NCBI GenBank assembly: GCA_963693085.1
Contig: OY856412.1
Location: 1,063,910,744-1,063,974,743, forward strand
DNA: 64,000 nucleotides
Direction: 5' to 3'
Source of the DNA: Alisma plantago-aquatica
Lineage: Eukaryota > Streptophyta > Magnoliopsida > Alismatales > Alismataceae
Shown in pieces: positions 23,706 through 38,608 of this stretch (position 1 is its first letter; each line of letters opens with the position of its first letter). The position numbers and the translations under genes were made by a program. A model generated the notes under the pieces. That model was not told the origin of the DNA. It saw only the letters and a program-made list of their open reading frames with translations, and made no database searches.

Positions 23706-25085
23706 AGGTCACCATAGATTTAGGGAAAGAAATACAAACGTTTAAAACTACTCTAGTAACACCCTGAGGTTTTTCATAATGCAAATGATGATTAAAATGC
23801 AATTATCAACATTTGCAATTAACCGTGAGAATTCTAATCAGGTTTGTGATCAAATATAAATACATGATTCAACAATTATCTCAAGTGAAGAAGACATTGA
23901 TTCAATTATCCAAAGATGACACTACATCTCTCATTATTGTTTAGTAGTTTTTTTTGTAGTTTCAAGTATAAAAATTCTTAAATGGGAAGTCTTCCTACTA
24001 GGATAAACTTCTAATTCAAGAATGGTTTATTTCAAATTACCTTGATGTAATAACCATGTTCGTAGCAAAAAATAGTCCCATATCTTGGTTGTGAGATATA
24101 CAATTACATCCATATACATGCTAATTAGGGTCCAATCACTACCAAAACCTAATGCATAGACCCTAAGGGACCAAAGTTTGTCAAGACCATATTAAGTGTG
24201 TGTCATTCCCTAGGAAATTAAATCTGACTACAAAACTAATGGTAGGTTCATTTGGAAGAACTCAATCCAAACCTTAGAATGAGGGGTGCCTATTTGAATG
24301 GTGCCCCTCTTTCCCACCAATCTTGAGCCTGCTGATGGGTTGACCATTTGTTCTAGGAAGGCTATAGAAGGTGAGGTGCAAATTGGTCACAAATGCCATA
24401 GTTTTCCATCCTACATGGATATTGAACTCCACATCAACCAAAAAACATTTTGGAAGACTATAGAAGGATATGAGTGGATCTATCACACACCCATATTTCT
24501 TTTCCTCATACATTCAGTAATCAACTCAACATCACGTAGAAAATTCATCAGAAGGATCTAGAGGGTGTGTGCCGATGTGACACACACCCTACATTTCTTA
24601 CCTTGACCAGTTTGAGCATACGATGTCCTATAGACTCTAGAAAGACCTCAGTCACTTGTCTTATGTCCAACCACCTTCTCATCTCTTTTAGATTGGGAAA
24701 CACTCTAAACTAGACCAAAACCCAAGGGATTTCCCTAGAAACTATAAATATCACATTCGATCACTGACTTGAAATATAAGACATCCATTCTATCATTTGC
24801 AAGAGACTAGAAAAAAGGCTATAACTTTTAAGATAAGAGACCATTTCACCACGATAATAGATTGGAACCACCCCTAGAAAGAGAATAGCTTCCTTTATCC
24901 CAAATAAATGTCAATCACGGTAGGCATGTGGGTCGTCTATAATGTACTTCCTCTCTCCTGTCTTGTTACCCACACCTTAATTGTGTGAGGATATGACACC
25001 CATGATTTATTATTTCTAACATGATTTTGATATTACTAACATAACATTTACATGTAGTTTTGTTATTATTGCATCTATTTCCTTC

Positions 25086-25088
<3 letters not shown>
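23706..25088. other. Unassigned region with one perfect short hairpin
   Basis: No gene or element was recognised. At 24562-24590, perfect 10-bp arms AGGGTGTGTG and CACACACCCT surround a 9-base loop. This may be the footprint of a small transposon or chance. Confidence 0.3.
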
Positions 25089-25121
<33 letters not shown>

Positions 25122-25139
25122 TATAAATATATAAATATA

Positions 25140-25173
<34 letters not shown>

Positions 25174-25195
25174 AATATATACATATATATTTATG

Positions 25196-25228
<33 letters not shown>
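25089..25228. repeat. TA/TG compound microsatellite
   Basis: Alternating TA units with TAAA interruptions to about 25208, then about ten TG units. Reading frames through it give Tyr-Ile repeats and are not genes. It ends directly at the LINE A target duplication. Confidence 0.9.
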
Positions 25229-25427
25229 AGAGTTAGGGTAGGAGGTCCCTGACCACCAACCTCCCAGGAAGCAAGGTAGCATTCCTCCAGATATCCCCCC
25301 AGCTAACTCGACAACAACCAGGAGCATGGCACGGAAGATCCTGGAAGGGAAGAGCGTCCCACCGGATGGAATGAGGGCGGGGGTTTGAGATGAGTGGATC
25401 ACGACAACACTCCCCTACAGTTTCTTA

Positions 25428-26132
25428 ATGAATTATATGATCTGGAACATAAGAGGCGCTGGAGGCGATGAAGCAAGTAGGTTGGTTAGAGAGTATAGAA
25501 GCCAGATAAATATAACAATAGTCGTGATTCTCGAACCTAAAGTGAGTGAAGCAATTGCGGAAAGGGAAATTGCGAGGATGGGGTTTGACAGTTTCCATAG
25601 GGTGAAAGCGAGAGGCTTTTCTGATAGGATCTGGGTTTTGTGGAATTCTGTTGAGACGACCGTTCACATCATCTGTAGCCACAGGCAGTTCATTCATTGC
25701 AAGGTGAACAACAAACTTTATTGCACTTTTGTATATGCCAACCCACACATTAGCGTTGACACTTATTATGGGATCACCTGGTAAATCTGAGCAGCAGTAC
25801 GCAGGGGCCTTGACTGGTCGTCGGTGACTTCAACACCATGCTACACGCTACAGAGAAGATGGGAAGCAACCGGTTCAATCATAATGAAGCAGCGTTGTTT
25901 GCTGACACTCTGATGAAAGCGGGGCTCCATGATTTATCCTTTAAGGGGAACCCATTCGCCTACAGATCGAGCAGACTGTTGGAACGACTGGACATAGTTG
26001 TGGCTAATGTAGTTTGGCTCGACGTTCAGAAACATGGTGGTCGAGCACCTCCCGAAAGTTCGGTCGGACCATTGTCCCATCATTGTGAAGGAAACACACC
26101 ATGAGTCGAGAATGCTAAGGTTTATTACCAAG
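25428..26132 (+). pseudogene. LINE A ORF2 endonuclease domain, frameshifted
   Basis: The APE-type endonuclease nicks target DNA. The frame starts at ATG 25428 with MNYMIWNIRGAGG, the usual start of plant L1 ORF2. EPKVS is the catalytic Glu region. After a frameshift near 25785, the GDFN motif is at 25823-25834 and ERLD follows. A second shift leads to the SDHCPI motif at 26064-26081. The key residues survive, but in three different frames. Confidence 0.85.
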
Positions 26133-28034
26133 GCATCCTAGTCGATGAACCAGGAGTTCCACAAGATGGTGGAGAACACCTGGGATACTACTAAGGATTT
26201 CAGTGGGGCGTGGGAAGCCACCAAACCAAATATCACCAAGTGGGACAAGGAAGTAGGTGGAAAGGAGAAGAATAGGAAGAGGAAGTTGTTGGCAGGCATT
26301 GATAAGATATAGAGAAAAATGGTGGATTCTCACACACTGGAATAGGAGGAGGCTCTCATGAGGCTCACCGATAAGTTGGAAGAGATCTTAAAGGTGGAGG
26401 AGTGGGATTGGATCCAACGGAGCCACCAAAGTTGGTTGCGAGATGGCGACCGGAATACTAAGTTCTATCAGGCCTTTGTCAATCAAAGGATAAGGAGGAA
26501 CACCATCACGATGCTCAAAGACGATGAGGGTGTTTGGGTAAAAGAGAAGGAGTGGCTGAGGGATATGGTGAGGAAGTATTTCTGCAACATTTTTACTATT
26601 TGTACTAACCCTGATAAACAGGCTATCGCGGAGTACCCGAGGGAGTTCCTCCCGCCAGCACAGGCGGTGCTCACTAGAATCGGTGTGATACTAGACAACA
26701 GTGAGATTGTGAAGGTGCTTGAGGGGTGCGACCCCTACAAAGTGGCGGGACCTGATGGAGTTGACGTCATGTTCCTCAAGATGAACTAGAAGACGATTGC
26801 ACCTACGGTGACCACTACAATCGCCCACGCCATCGGCGGCAGAAGGATGGTTAGCCAGTTGAGTGATGCTTCCCTGGTGCTAATTCCCAAAGTGAAGACA
26901 TTGATGCAATGCAATGACTTTTGCCCAATCTCTCTCAATAACGCCATGCTGAAAATCGCCTCCAAAGTCGTGATAGGCAGGCTGAAGCAAAGCATGAAGT
27001 AGTGGATCTCACCGTTCCAAAGTAGCTTCGTCCCCAGGAGACATATTACGGGTAACATCATCCTAGTGCAGGAGCTTGTCCACAACATGCGAAAGACAAA
27101 GTATACACCGCTGATGGCCATCAAAATCGATTTGTCAATGGCGTATGATAAGATGAATTGGGCGTTTGTGAAGGAAACCATCGAGAAGGCCCACTGGCCG
27201 CCGAACATTATCCATTATGTGATGAATTCCATCACCCAGGGGGAGACTTCTATCATCTAGGATGGCAAGCCACTTCAGCCCATCACGGCGAAGAGGGGTC
27301 TAAGGCAATGGGACCTGCTGTATCCCTATATTTTTGTTCTTTGTATGGAACGAGTCAGTCAGGCGATCAACCTGGAAGAGCAGGAGGGTAGATGGAGAGG
27401 CTCCAGGCTTCATAGGCAGGGGTTCCCGATAACACATGTGGCCTTCGCTGACGGTGTTATCTTCTTCACCAAGGCATCGGTCAACCGGGCCAAGGAGGTG
27501 GTGCAGTGCCTGAAGGAGTTTTGCGCGGTCTCCGGTCAGGAGGTGGCATTTGAGAAATCGTACATCTACTTCTCCAAGGGTGTTAGCCAACAGAGTAGGC
27601 ATGATATATGCAAAGTTAGCGGATTCATGTACACTGAGGATTTAGGTAGGCATCTAGGGGTGCCGGATATCCACGAGAAGATCACCAAGCAAACATACGC
27701 TGCTACCCTGGAGAAGGTTGAGAAAAGAGTTAACGGCTGGACCACCCGGACATTGTCACTGGAGGGAAGGGTGGTTTTGGAAAAATCAACGCTGGCGGCG
27801 ATTTCGAGCTACTTGATGTAGTCGGCCAAGTTGCCACTCAGCCTTTGCGACAAGATGGACAGGACGATCCATAGATTTATCTGGGGTGGAGTCCATAGGG
27901 AGAACTGGATGTCACTGGTGGTGTGGGAGGCGGTGACATCTGAGAAGAAGGAAGGTGGACTCGGGTTGAGATCTATGAGGACCTGGAACAAGGCCCTGCT
28001 GAGTAAAAATGTGTGGGATATCAAAATAGGGTGA
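26133..28034 (+). pseudogene. LINE A reverse transcriptase domain, catalytic box lost
   Basis: The N-terminal region with SWLRDGDRNTKFY (from 26358) is the conserved block before L1-type RT. AGPDGV, VLIPKV and FCPISLNN follow, then KIDLSMAYDKMNW with one catalytic Asp. The QGDPLSP motif has become QWDLLYP near 27315. The catalytic FADD box reads FADG at 27444-27455, so the second Asp is lost. In-frame TAG codons occur near 26787, 27000, 27258 and 27819. The thumb-region block LPLSLCDKMDR then IWGG is still clear up to 28034. The enzyme would be inactive even if translated. Confidence 0.9.
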
Positions 28035-28948
28035 CAGACACCATGGGTAAGGGAGGTCAGAGGCAAATACAAGGTGGAGCGTGGAAACAACGTCAGCAAA
28101 AACACCGCTTTCTGGAGGGCCATGATTGAGGCAAAAGACTTCATTGAGGACAATTCATACATGAAAATCGGGAACGGGATCTCTACCAGGTTCTAGTGGG
28201 TAAAGTGGGTTCCGCACGATGACCCTCTTACTGATGAGGTTATTAGGCCGATCCTTGAAGAACTGAGGGACCTCCAGATCAGTAGCGTCACTTCACTACA
28301 GGGCGGTTGGGATAGGAACTTTATGAAGGATTTCTTCAACGATCAGGTGGCTGGACGCATTCTGGCAGAAAAAACACTGATGGAGACGAGTGGGGAAGAC
28401 AAATGGGTGTGGAAGGGGACGAAGGAGGGCGAGTTTTCAACGACTTATGCCTACAAACTTCTTAGAAGGGGGAGTGTCGGCGAAAGAGGGGGGTGCTGGG
28501 AGAGACTATGCATGGGAGATGTCTGGAGAAGGTAAAGATGTTCATCTGTTTGGCCCTTAGGGAGGCTATCCTTACCAACGCCATGAGGTATCAACACCAT
28601 CTTACTCGGGAGTCCGGGTGCCCTAGGTGTCCGGTAGAGAAAGAGACAACCTTACTTGCCCTGCGGGACTGTCCAGAGGTGAAGCCCGTGTAGTAGCATT
28701 GAGGCCACCATCCCGGGTTTCTTCACGGGCAACCTGGAGTCCTGGATGAGTCAATGCTTGAAGGCCAAGCAAGGGGGGAAGGCAAAGATGATGGTCACAT
28801 CCTGGCACATTTGGATGGCCAGGAACGTGAAGGTGCTCGATGGCAAGGCTACTAACCGAAACATAACCCTTGCTAGCGCTGAAAATATGTTATAGAGATG
28901 TGGAAGTGGGGAAGCTGAGAAGGCAAAGAGGATAAGGATGATATTTTA
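28035..28948 (+). pseudogene. LINE A zf-RVT-like linker region, broken
   Basis: Between RT and RNase H, plant L1 elements carry a Cys/His region. Here WVWKGTKEGEFS is followed by a frameshift near 28500, and then GCPRCPVEKETTLLALRDCP, the C-x2-C ... L-x-D-C block typical of zf-RVT. Several stops interrupt 28190-28320 and 28690-28940. Confidence 0.7.
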
Positions 28949-29498
28949 GGAGGAGTGGGTCAGACCTGAGGAAGACTGGATCAAATGCAACTCTGATGTA
29001 GCGACCAGAAGAGGAGGGGCAGCCATTGTGGTTGTCACAAGAGACAGTAATGGAGGGTTGATTGAGGGGATGAGAAAATGCGCAAAGAACACTGCGGTAG
29101 TTGCAGGAGAGCTTGAGGCTATGGAGGTGACGACGGATCTCATACTTCAACTGGGCGCAAACAGGGCTATCATAGAGAGCGACAATGCCAAGGCTGTTGA
29201 GTGGGTGATATATGACGACAAAGCACCGCCGCTGCACCGACAAGCGGCGAGAAGGATTAATGCAAAGACAAAGTTGGAGGGCAACATGGCGTTTGCCTTT
29301 GTGAGAAGAAGTGCCAACCAGACGGCTGATGGTCTGGCTAAATATCACCTGAAAAATTGTAAGGGGTGTGTTATCCACCATATACCCCCGGGACCCATAG
29401 CGCAGCAGGTTGCTGTCGATAGAGCTATGAGGACCCTATCCGGCCCTCTGGTTCGGGCAAATCAGGGGGAAGGATGTAGTTCCAACTTTCGTTTATGA
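28949..29498 (+). pseudogene. LINE A RNase H domain, best-preserved part
   Basis: About 180 codons are open to the stop at 29498. The four acidic positions expected in this RNase H family are visible: CNSDVA, ELEAME, ESDNAK and NQTADGLAK. RNase H at the ORF2 C-terminus marks a plant L1 subgroup. The domain is intact, but the upstream frame is broken and no start is available, so independent expression is unlikely. Confidence 0.8.
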
Positions 29499-29533
29499 TA
29501 TGTTTGATTTTGAAAAAAAGAGAGTTAGGGTAG

Positions 29534-29964
29534 AATATTTTTGAGTGTATCCGAGAAGTAATACACTCAACTCATTCTATACGGTGGAAAAAGTATTTTT
29601 AAAATATAAACCATTTATATTTGTACATATCTCATGATGATACTATATAAAATTTTGATATCATTTGGACACTTATGGGTCATGCATCAAGAGGAGACAA
29701 AAATGGTACAATTTGAATTAGTTTTGAGTGTCCATTTCTTTGGTGTAGGAAGACTTACTTACAAGAACTCAAACTTGGTTCGAATATGTACGGGTATGGT
29801 ATATGTTGCCTAGGGAGGCCATATTATTTTCTATTTTCTTATAGCATATATTTATGATAACAATGAACTATCATAGGTTTGTATTTTCCAAGAAAAATGG
29901 TCGATATATGTAAGTAAAATCTGAGTGTATGGTGTGATATATTCACTCGTGGATACTAGCTTGA
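29534..29964. other. Unassigned, no gene seen
   Basis: AT-rich DNA right of the LINE A duplication. No frame, RNA gene or repeat end was recognised. Confidence 0.35.
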
Positions 29965-34099
<4,135 letters not shown>

Positions 34100-34374
34100 T
34101 TGGCTAAACCTTAAGGTAGTGATGGTGATTCTTTGACATGAGAATAAGAGATCTCGATTGGACACCTAGATGGTGTAGAATTGTCTTCTTTGCACCTCCT
34201 TGTTGTGATCTCATGGAATAGCTTCTCCAAGACTCTACATATCTTCCTCTCTACTTCATCTACACAGATGAGGGAGAATGTGGTGCACCACCTTGGCACC
34301 AAAGAAAAGAAGAATAGGACTTGTCGACATTCTAGTCATCCTAGAACTCCCTTTCTTATCCGATCTTGGTAAGT

Positions 34375-34665
34375 TATAATGTCCGGACCCACTGCCCAAG
34401 GTTGTAGCAGGGTTTCAGGAATGACGACTGGCCCCACAAACCACCACTAGCCTTAACTGCACACTTTGCCCACACCAACGCGCAAGCCAGGATCAACTTC
34501 CCGACTGGTCACCCATCCTAGTACTACTCCAAGATGAGCACGCTTAACTATGGAGTTCTTTAGTGATGGGCTTCCTGAAAAGGAGGTTCACCTTGGTGAT
34601 ATGGGTAGTCCAATCATTCCTTTTAAGATTATGTTATCCGAGGCCTCAAATCTTGGGATGTTACA
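34375..34665 (-). repeat. Cassandra 3' LTR
   Basis: The minus strand starts TGTAACATCCC. The 5S-derived part is about 34481-34575: the AGTTAAGCGTGCTC box at 34536-34549 and the GGATGGGTGACC box at 34507-34518, both internal pol III control regions of plant 5S genes. I count about 20 substitutions and no indels against the other LTR. Confidence 0.9.
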
Positions 34666-34906
34666 AACTCCCCCAATTAGACTCTTGACGTCCTCGTCAA
34701 GGATCAACTATATGGTCTCATAATCTGACCCCATTTCAGTGCAGACCCACAATGGCCAAGGGACACCCAGCTCCCATCCATGGCTACCAGCGCAAGGGCG
34801 GATCCATATCGTCTCTACGGATAGCCCTTTCCAACTTTCCTGGACCGTACGACTCAAGACTGGCATGCCACATGCCCATGTGGGCCCCACCTACTGGAGG
34901 GGTTAT

Positions 34907-34919
34907 GGATCTGATACCA
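34907..34919 (-). other. Cassandra primer binding site (tRNA-iMet type)
   Basis: The minus strand reads TGGTATCAGATCC three bases after the 5' LTR, close to the initiator-Met primer site TGGTATCAGAGC used by Cassandra and many copia elements. Confidence 0.85.
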
Positions 34920-34921
34920 TT

Positions 34922-35212
34922 TGTAATGTCTGGACCCACTGCCCAAGGCTCTAGCAGGGTTTCAAGAATGACAAATGGCCGCACAAACCACCACTAGCCT
35001 TAACTGCGCACTTTTTCCACACCGACGCGCAAGCCAGGATCAACTTCCCGACTGGTCACCCATCCTAGTACTACTCCAAGCTGAGCACGCTTAACTATGG
35101 AGTTCTTTAGTGATGGGCTTCATGAAAAGGAGGTGCACCTTGTTGATATGGGTAGTCCAATCATTCCTTTAAAGATCATGTTATCTGAGGCCTCAAATCC
35201 TGGGATGTTACA
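34922..35212 (-). repeat. Cassandra 5' LTR
   Basis: The same structure as the 3' LTR, with the A-box-like region at 35083-35096 and the C-box at 35054-35065 unchanged. The 5S similarity does not reach the 5' end of a 5S gene, so this is not a functional rRNA gene; in Cassandra it acts as an LTR-embedded pol III-type promoter region. Confidence 0.9.
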
Positions 35213-36696
35213 TAAGTAGTCCTTAGGGTTTATATTTCTCTCTCCAAGAGAGATATGATAGCTCACTTAACTCAAACATAATCTCAAATGATGTATTAAA
35301 CCCTTTCAGATGTGCCTCCTTATATAGGAGATAATGAACTTGGAAAACCTTGATTCCAATCCCTTTCCTAATCACAATCTTATTACAACCTTAATGTTAA
35401 AAACTCAGATTGGAATTCCTATAGGTGAATGATAATCTGAATAGGTTCCTAGGGGGGACTCAAATAACATTACAACAGGAGAACTAGGTCTATTTAGATT
35501 TAGATGTGAACTACTTTCCAACTCGCGACCTTCCATGTTGAATTCTGATCAGCCAACCAAGATACCTGACTGGACAATTGTTCCAATCCAATGCAAAATT
35601 CAGTCAAACCAATTGCAAAAAAATGATCGATGACCCAATGAATCCAATCAACTAAATAGACATGTGAGTCACCCAGTTGGATGGGAAATCATGTCGTTTC
35701 TATATAGAGCAATTCTAATCATTTGTTTCATTGCAAACTTGTTTTCCCTTATGCATCCTTCTATGTATGACCTGGTAGTTTCCTAATTATACTGGTAATT
35801 ATGTTTAAAAGCTTACAAGTAAATAGTTGTATCTATCCACACATCATTGTCATCAAAGTAATAGGAACAATTCATAGAAAAACTTCAAGTGACCAATGTT
35901 ACCATGACTGTGTAATCCCTTTGTCATAGATTGCAATTGGGGTATAGAATGACATCCTCTTAAAGTTAATTATGTGTTCCTTGAACTAAAGAAGTATATT
36001 TTATATATTGTGAGTTAAAATACCTTATATTGACTCACTTGATCATGGACACACAAGTTCCCTAGATATCACTCCAACAGATGGACAATTCCAACTCCAT
36101 CACTCACAATATTCCCCATGTGTCAAAGTGCACTCAATCACTACCTTTTTGGATAGTATCTTATTCAAAGTGCATTGTGCTAGTGTTCTAGGTACACAGA
36201 ACAATATTTGTTGCTATAGTGATTTTAGTTCTAAGGAACATAGTGACCATTGTTACATTGAGATATAAATCTGACATGTCATTACATCACTTCCATTTGT
36301 CAATATCAAGGTGGGTCTCTCTAGTACAACTTTTTCTCTAAAAAGTACCCCCACATCAGAGTTTATATCAAATATAGTGACTAAAGAGACATAGTCATCA
36401 TTCACCATATATATTCATCTTATGTATTATTGTTGTCCTATACTATCCACAATAACAACCGATTAGGGACGTAACATGAGTGAGTACTCTTAATATACAT
36501 ATGATCTCATGTTCAATTCTATAACATAAACCATATGTCATTGTGTTAATGATTCTGATAAACTATTAGGTTTACTCATTACCTCAATATGAAAACAAAT
36601 ATAATAATTAGATTTTCTTTTAAAAATAATTAAATCAAATAGAAAGTATTAATTATACAATCATCACATGATGGCTCTCAGGACATATAACCAACA

Positions 36697-36917
36697 ACCT
36701 TCTGCTTGCACTAGAGCCAATCACTCACAAACTTAAGTCTAAATGATCCAACATGGTCGTCATGCTTCTTCTATGCAAATACTTCTGTCAAAGGATTAAC
36801 AATGTTGCTTTTAGTTGGTACTCTATAAATGTTAATATTTCCTTGATATACTATCTCTCATATGAGATGGTAATACCTAAGTATGTGCTTGGAACACTGA
36901 TGTGATATGGGTTCCTG
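36697..36917 (-). pseudogene. C-terminal end of copia RNase H
   Basis: Minus-strand translation gives CSKHILRYYHLI, then RVPTKSNIVNPLTEVFA and KKHDDHVG before the stop. This matches the end of copia pol (SKHI-RYHLIRE ... DN-ADPLTK-L), with three in-frame stops. The 11 bases AAGCAGAAGGT between the stop region and the LTR are a PPT. The pol similarity ends abruptly at about 36916, where TGTAACATACC suggests the border of another LTR insertion. Confidence 0.8.
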
Positions 36918-38608
36918 TAACATACCAAAATTTATGTACTGATATGCATAATTTCTGCTAAGTTTGACTTCAATTACAATCAAATCTTTCCTTCCCACTC
37001 ATATGTGATCATTTGGATTAATAATCATTTTTCTTGGTGTAAATTAGCTTCTATTTAATTTTCTTGTATCTAAACGACTTCATGGAAAATATTTACAAAA
37101 CAACCCCTTAATTTGGCTTCATGAATTGGATATCAATTGGTGCATTTTGAACCATTTACACCTATTATCATCATTACACCTTGAGAACTATTGGCTTGAA
37201 AAAAGAAATGAATATATAGTTTAGATCAAATAATCAAGTGTAAGTGTCAATATTAAGGATTAATATCTTAGAACTTAGTGTGCGAAGAAATAGGAGGCAA
37301 TTCAAATGAATTGTATATTGTTAGATATAAAAACTCATTTAATAGGGTGTATTAACAATTTATGCCACACAAAGCCCTAGAATTACATGTGTTCATCTCC
37401 TTCCTTCATAGCATCGACAGTTACAGAGGAGGACAATGTCCTACCCATTTTTCACTCAAGAATGCAAGACTAGGGAGTTGATCCCTTTCCCTTTGGTTGT
37501 GAGATCCCAAAGCCTACATCACATTCAAGAGGAGGGCTATGATCAACCCTTCAGCTACACATCTGGAGAAATGTCACTCAAGTTGTTATGGACTCAGATC
37601 ACAACCTGATCAGTTCCTTTCTTCTCTACCTCCCTATATCTATCTTTCTCCCATGATCCATTGCCTCTGAGAAACGCTATCTGCCCTCCTTCCACTCCCC
37701 TCCACACGCAAACCAATAATATTTCTGAAAAGCATCATCAACTTTGAAGAACCTACAAAGATCTATGTCGCCACCATAGTCAATGACCCCCTCACCATCA
37801 ACCTTCATCTCCCCCCTCAACTTCTCAAACCTTCCTATATCAACTCCAATCAAACCTATTCAGTATTTTACATAACATATGAGACAACATGCAATACAAT
37901 TCAGTCACCTCAACATCATCACCAATCAGCGACCAACACAAATGTGTGGATCTGATTTCTCTTTGTGCCTTCTCTCTCTATCACTATAGAGGATGTGTCT
38001 ACTTTGCAAATCCACCTAATACATAACCAGCAAGTCTAGGCCTCTTTACCTTTGACTTTTTTCCCTCACCTTCCATCGTCCTTCTTCCAAATAAGATGTT
38101 GGATTTGACGATGAGTATCGCCGAGTATTAGGCATTGCTAATGTTTTAGGCATCGCCAGTGCTTCCCCTACAACCTGCAATAGATTCACTATAGTAACCC
38201 CTTCAATGATGACGCCCCTTGACAAAAACAAGTGAATTAAAGCTTTAATATAATATCTTTTGACGTTCCTTGGCATCCCATATCTCCAACACAAACCCAA
38301 ATATGATGGTAGAAACCCTAATTCTTGATGCATAGGACACAGTCTGGGTAAGGAAGTAGGAAATTGGTGCATCTGGCTGAACCCTTTTTCTACAAGAATT
38401 GGAAATCATTGAGACCAGAAGATCATGACCTAGTTTTTGTGAATGTGATGGACTAAATATCGAGCTACGGACACTAAGATGGATTAGTAACATCAAATGT
38501 GTTGTAACTTGTAAGTCAATCTCCACCTTCTCATTTTACTTAGTAATAATCTGAATAACTAATCAAATGAATAGCATCTACTACCCTTAACATCTTAGTA
38601 TACACATG
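36918..38608. other. Possible gypsy LTR or interior, unassigned
   Basis: It begins with an LTR-start-like TGTAACATACC at 36916 and ends at another LTR terminus at 38609. Short minus-strand frames at 38372-38046 and 38526-38245 show no domain. The GC-richer part, about 37380-37950, resembles a transcribed LTR R region in composition only. Confidence 0.3.

Larger units (their letters stand above)
25229..29533 (+). mobile_element. LINE A: 5'-truncated plant L1 with 13-bp TSD
   Basis: The perfect direct repeat AGAGTTAGGGTAG lies at 25229-25241 and 29521-29533. Between them (25242-29520) is an L1-type ORF2 in the order endonuclease, reverse transcriptase, zf-RVT-like region, RNase H, ending in a short A-rich tail at 29513-29520. 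ORF1 is absent apart from perhaps the last 180 bases before the endonuclease, as expected from 5' truncation in target-primed reverse transcription. The short tail and perfect TSD show complete boundaries. GC content and codon texture are clearly higher than in the flanks. Confidence 0.9.
34370..35217 (-). mobile_element. Cassandra TRIM with TSD TAAGT
   Basis: TAAGT at 34370-34374 and 35213-35217 flanks an 838-bp element. Two 291-bp LTRs (34375-34665 and 34922-35212) carry 5S rRNA-derived sequence, which defines Cassandra. On the minus strand, the PBS TGGTATCAGATCC follows the 5' LTR (34919-34907), and the PPT TTGGGGGAGTT precedes the 3' LTR near 34676. The interior (about 256 bp) has no coding frame. 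The element depends on other retrotransposons for all enzymes. Confidence 0.95.
34100..36696 (-). repeat. Angela-like copia 3' LTR, copy 1, split by Cassandra
   Basis: The right edge (minus-strand start TGTTGGTTATATGTCC at 36696) directly follows the copia pol end at 36697-36917. The body aligns with the LTR at about 60390-62057; for example ACTACCTTTTTGG occurs at 36140-36152 and 61484-61496. A TATA-like TATATAAGG (minus strand) lies near 35322. The Cassandra element occupies 34375-35212, and the LTR resumes at the same point (CCTTAGGGTTT) after it. The left edge is approximate. Confidence 0.7.

Noticed and set aside
29028..29498. Independent RNase H gene
   Set aside because: It is the C-terminal domain of LINE A ORF2, inside the element's TSDs and without its own ATG.
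34481..34575. 5S rRNA gene
   Set aside because: Only part of the 5S sequence is present, twice, inside LTRs with TSD, PBS and PPT. This is Cassandra.
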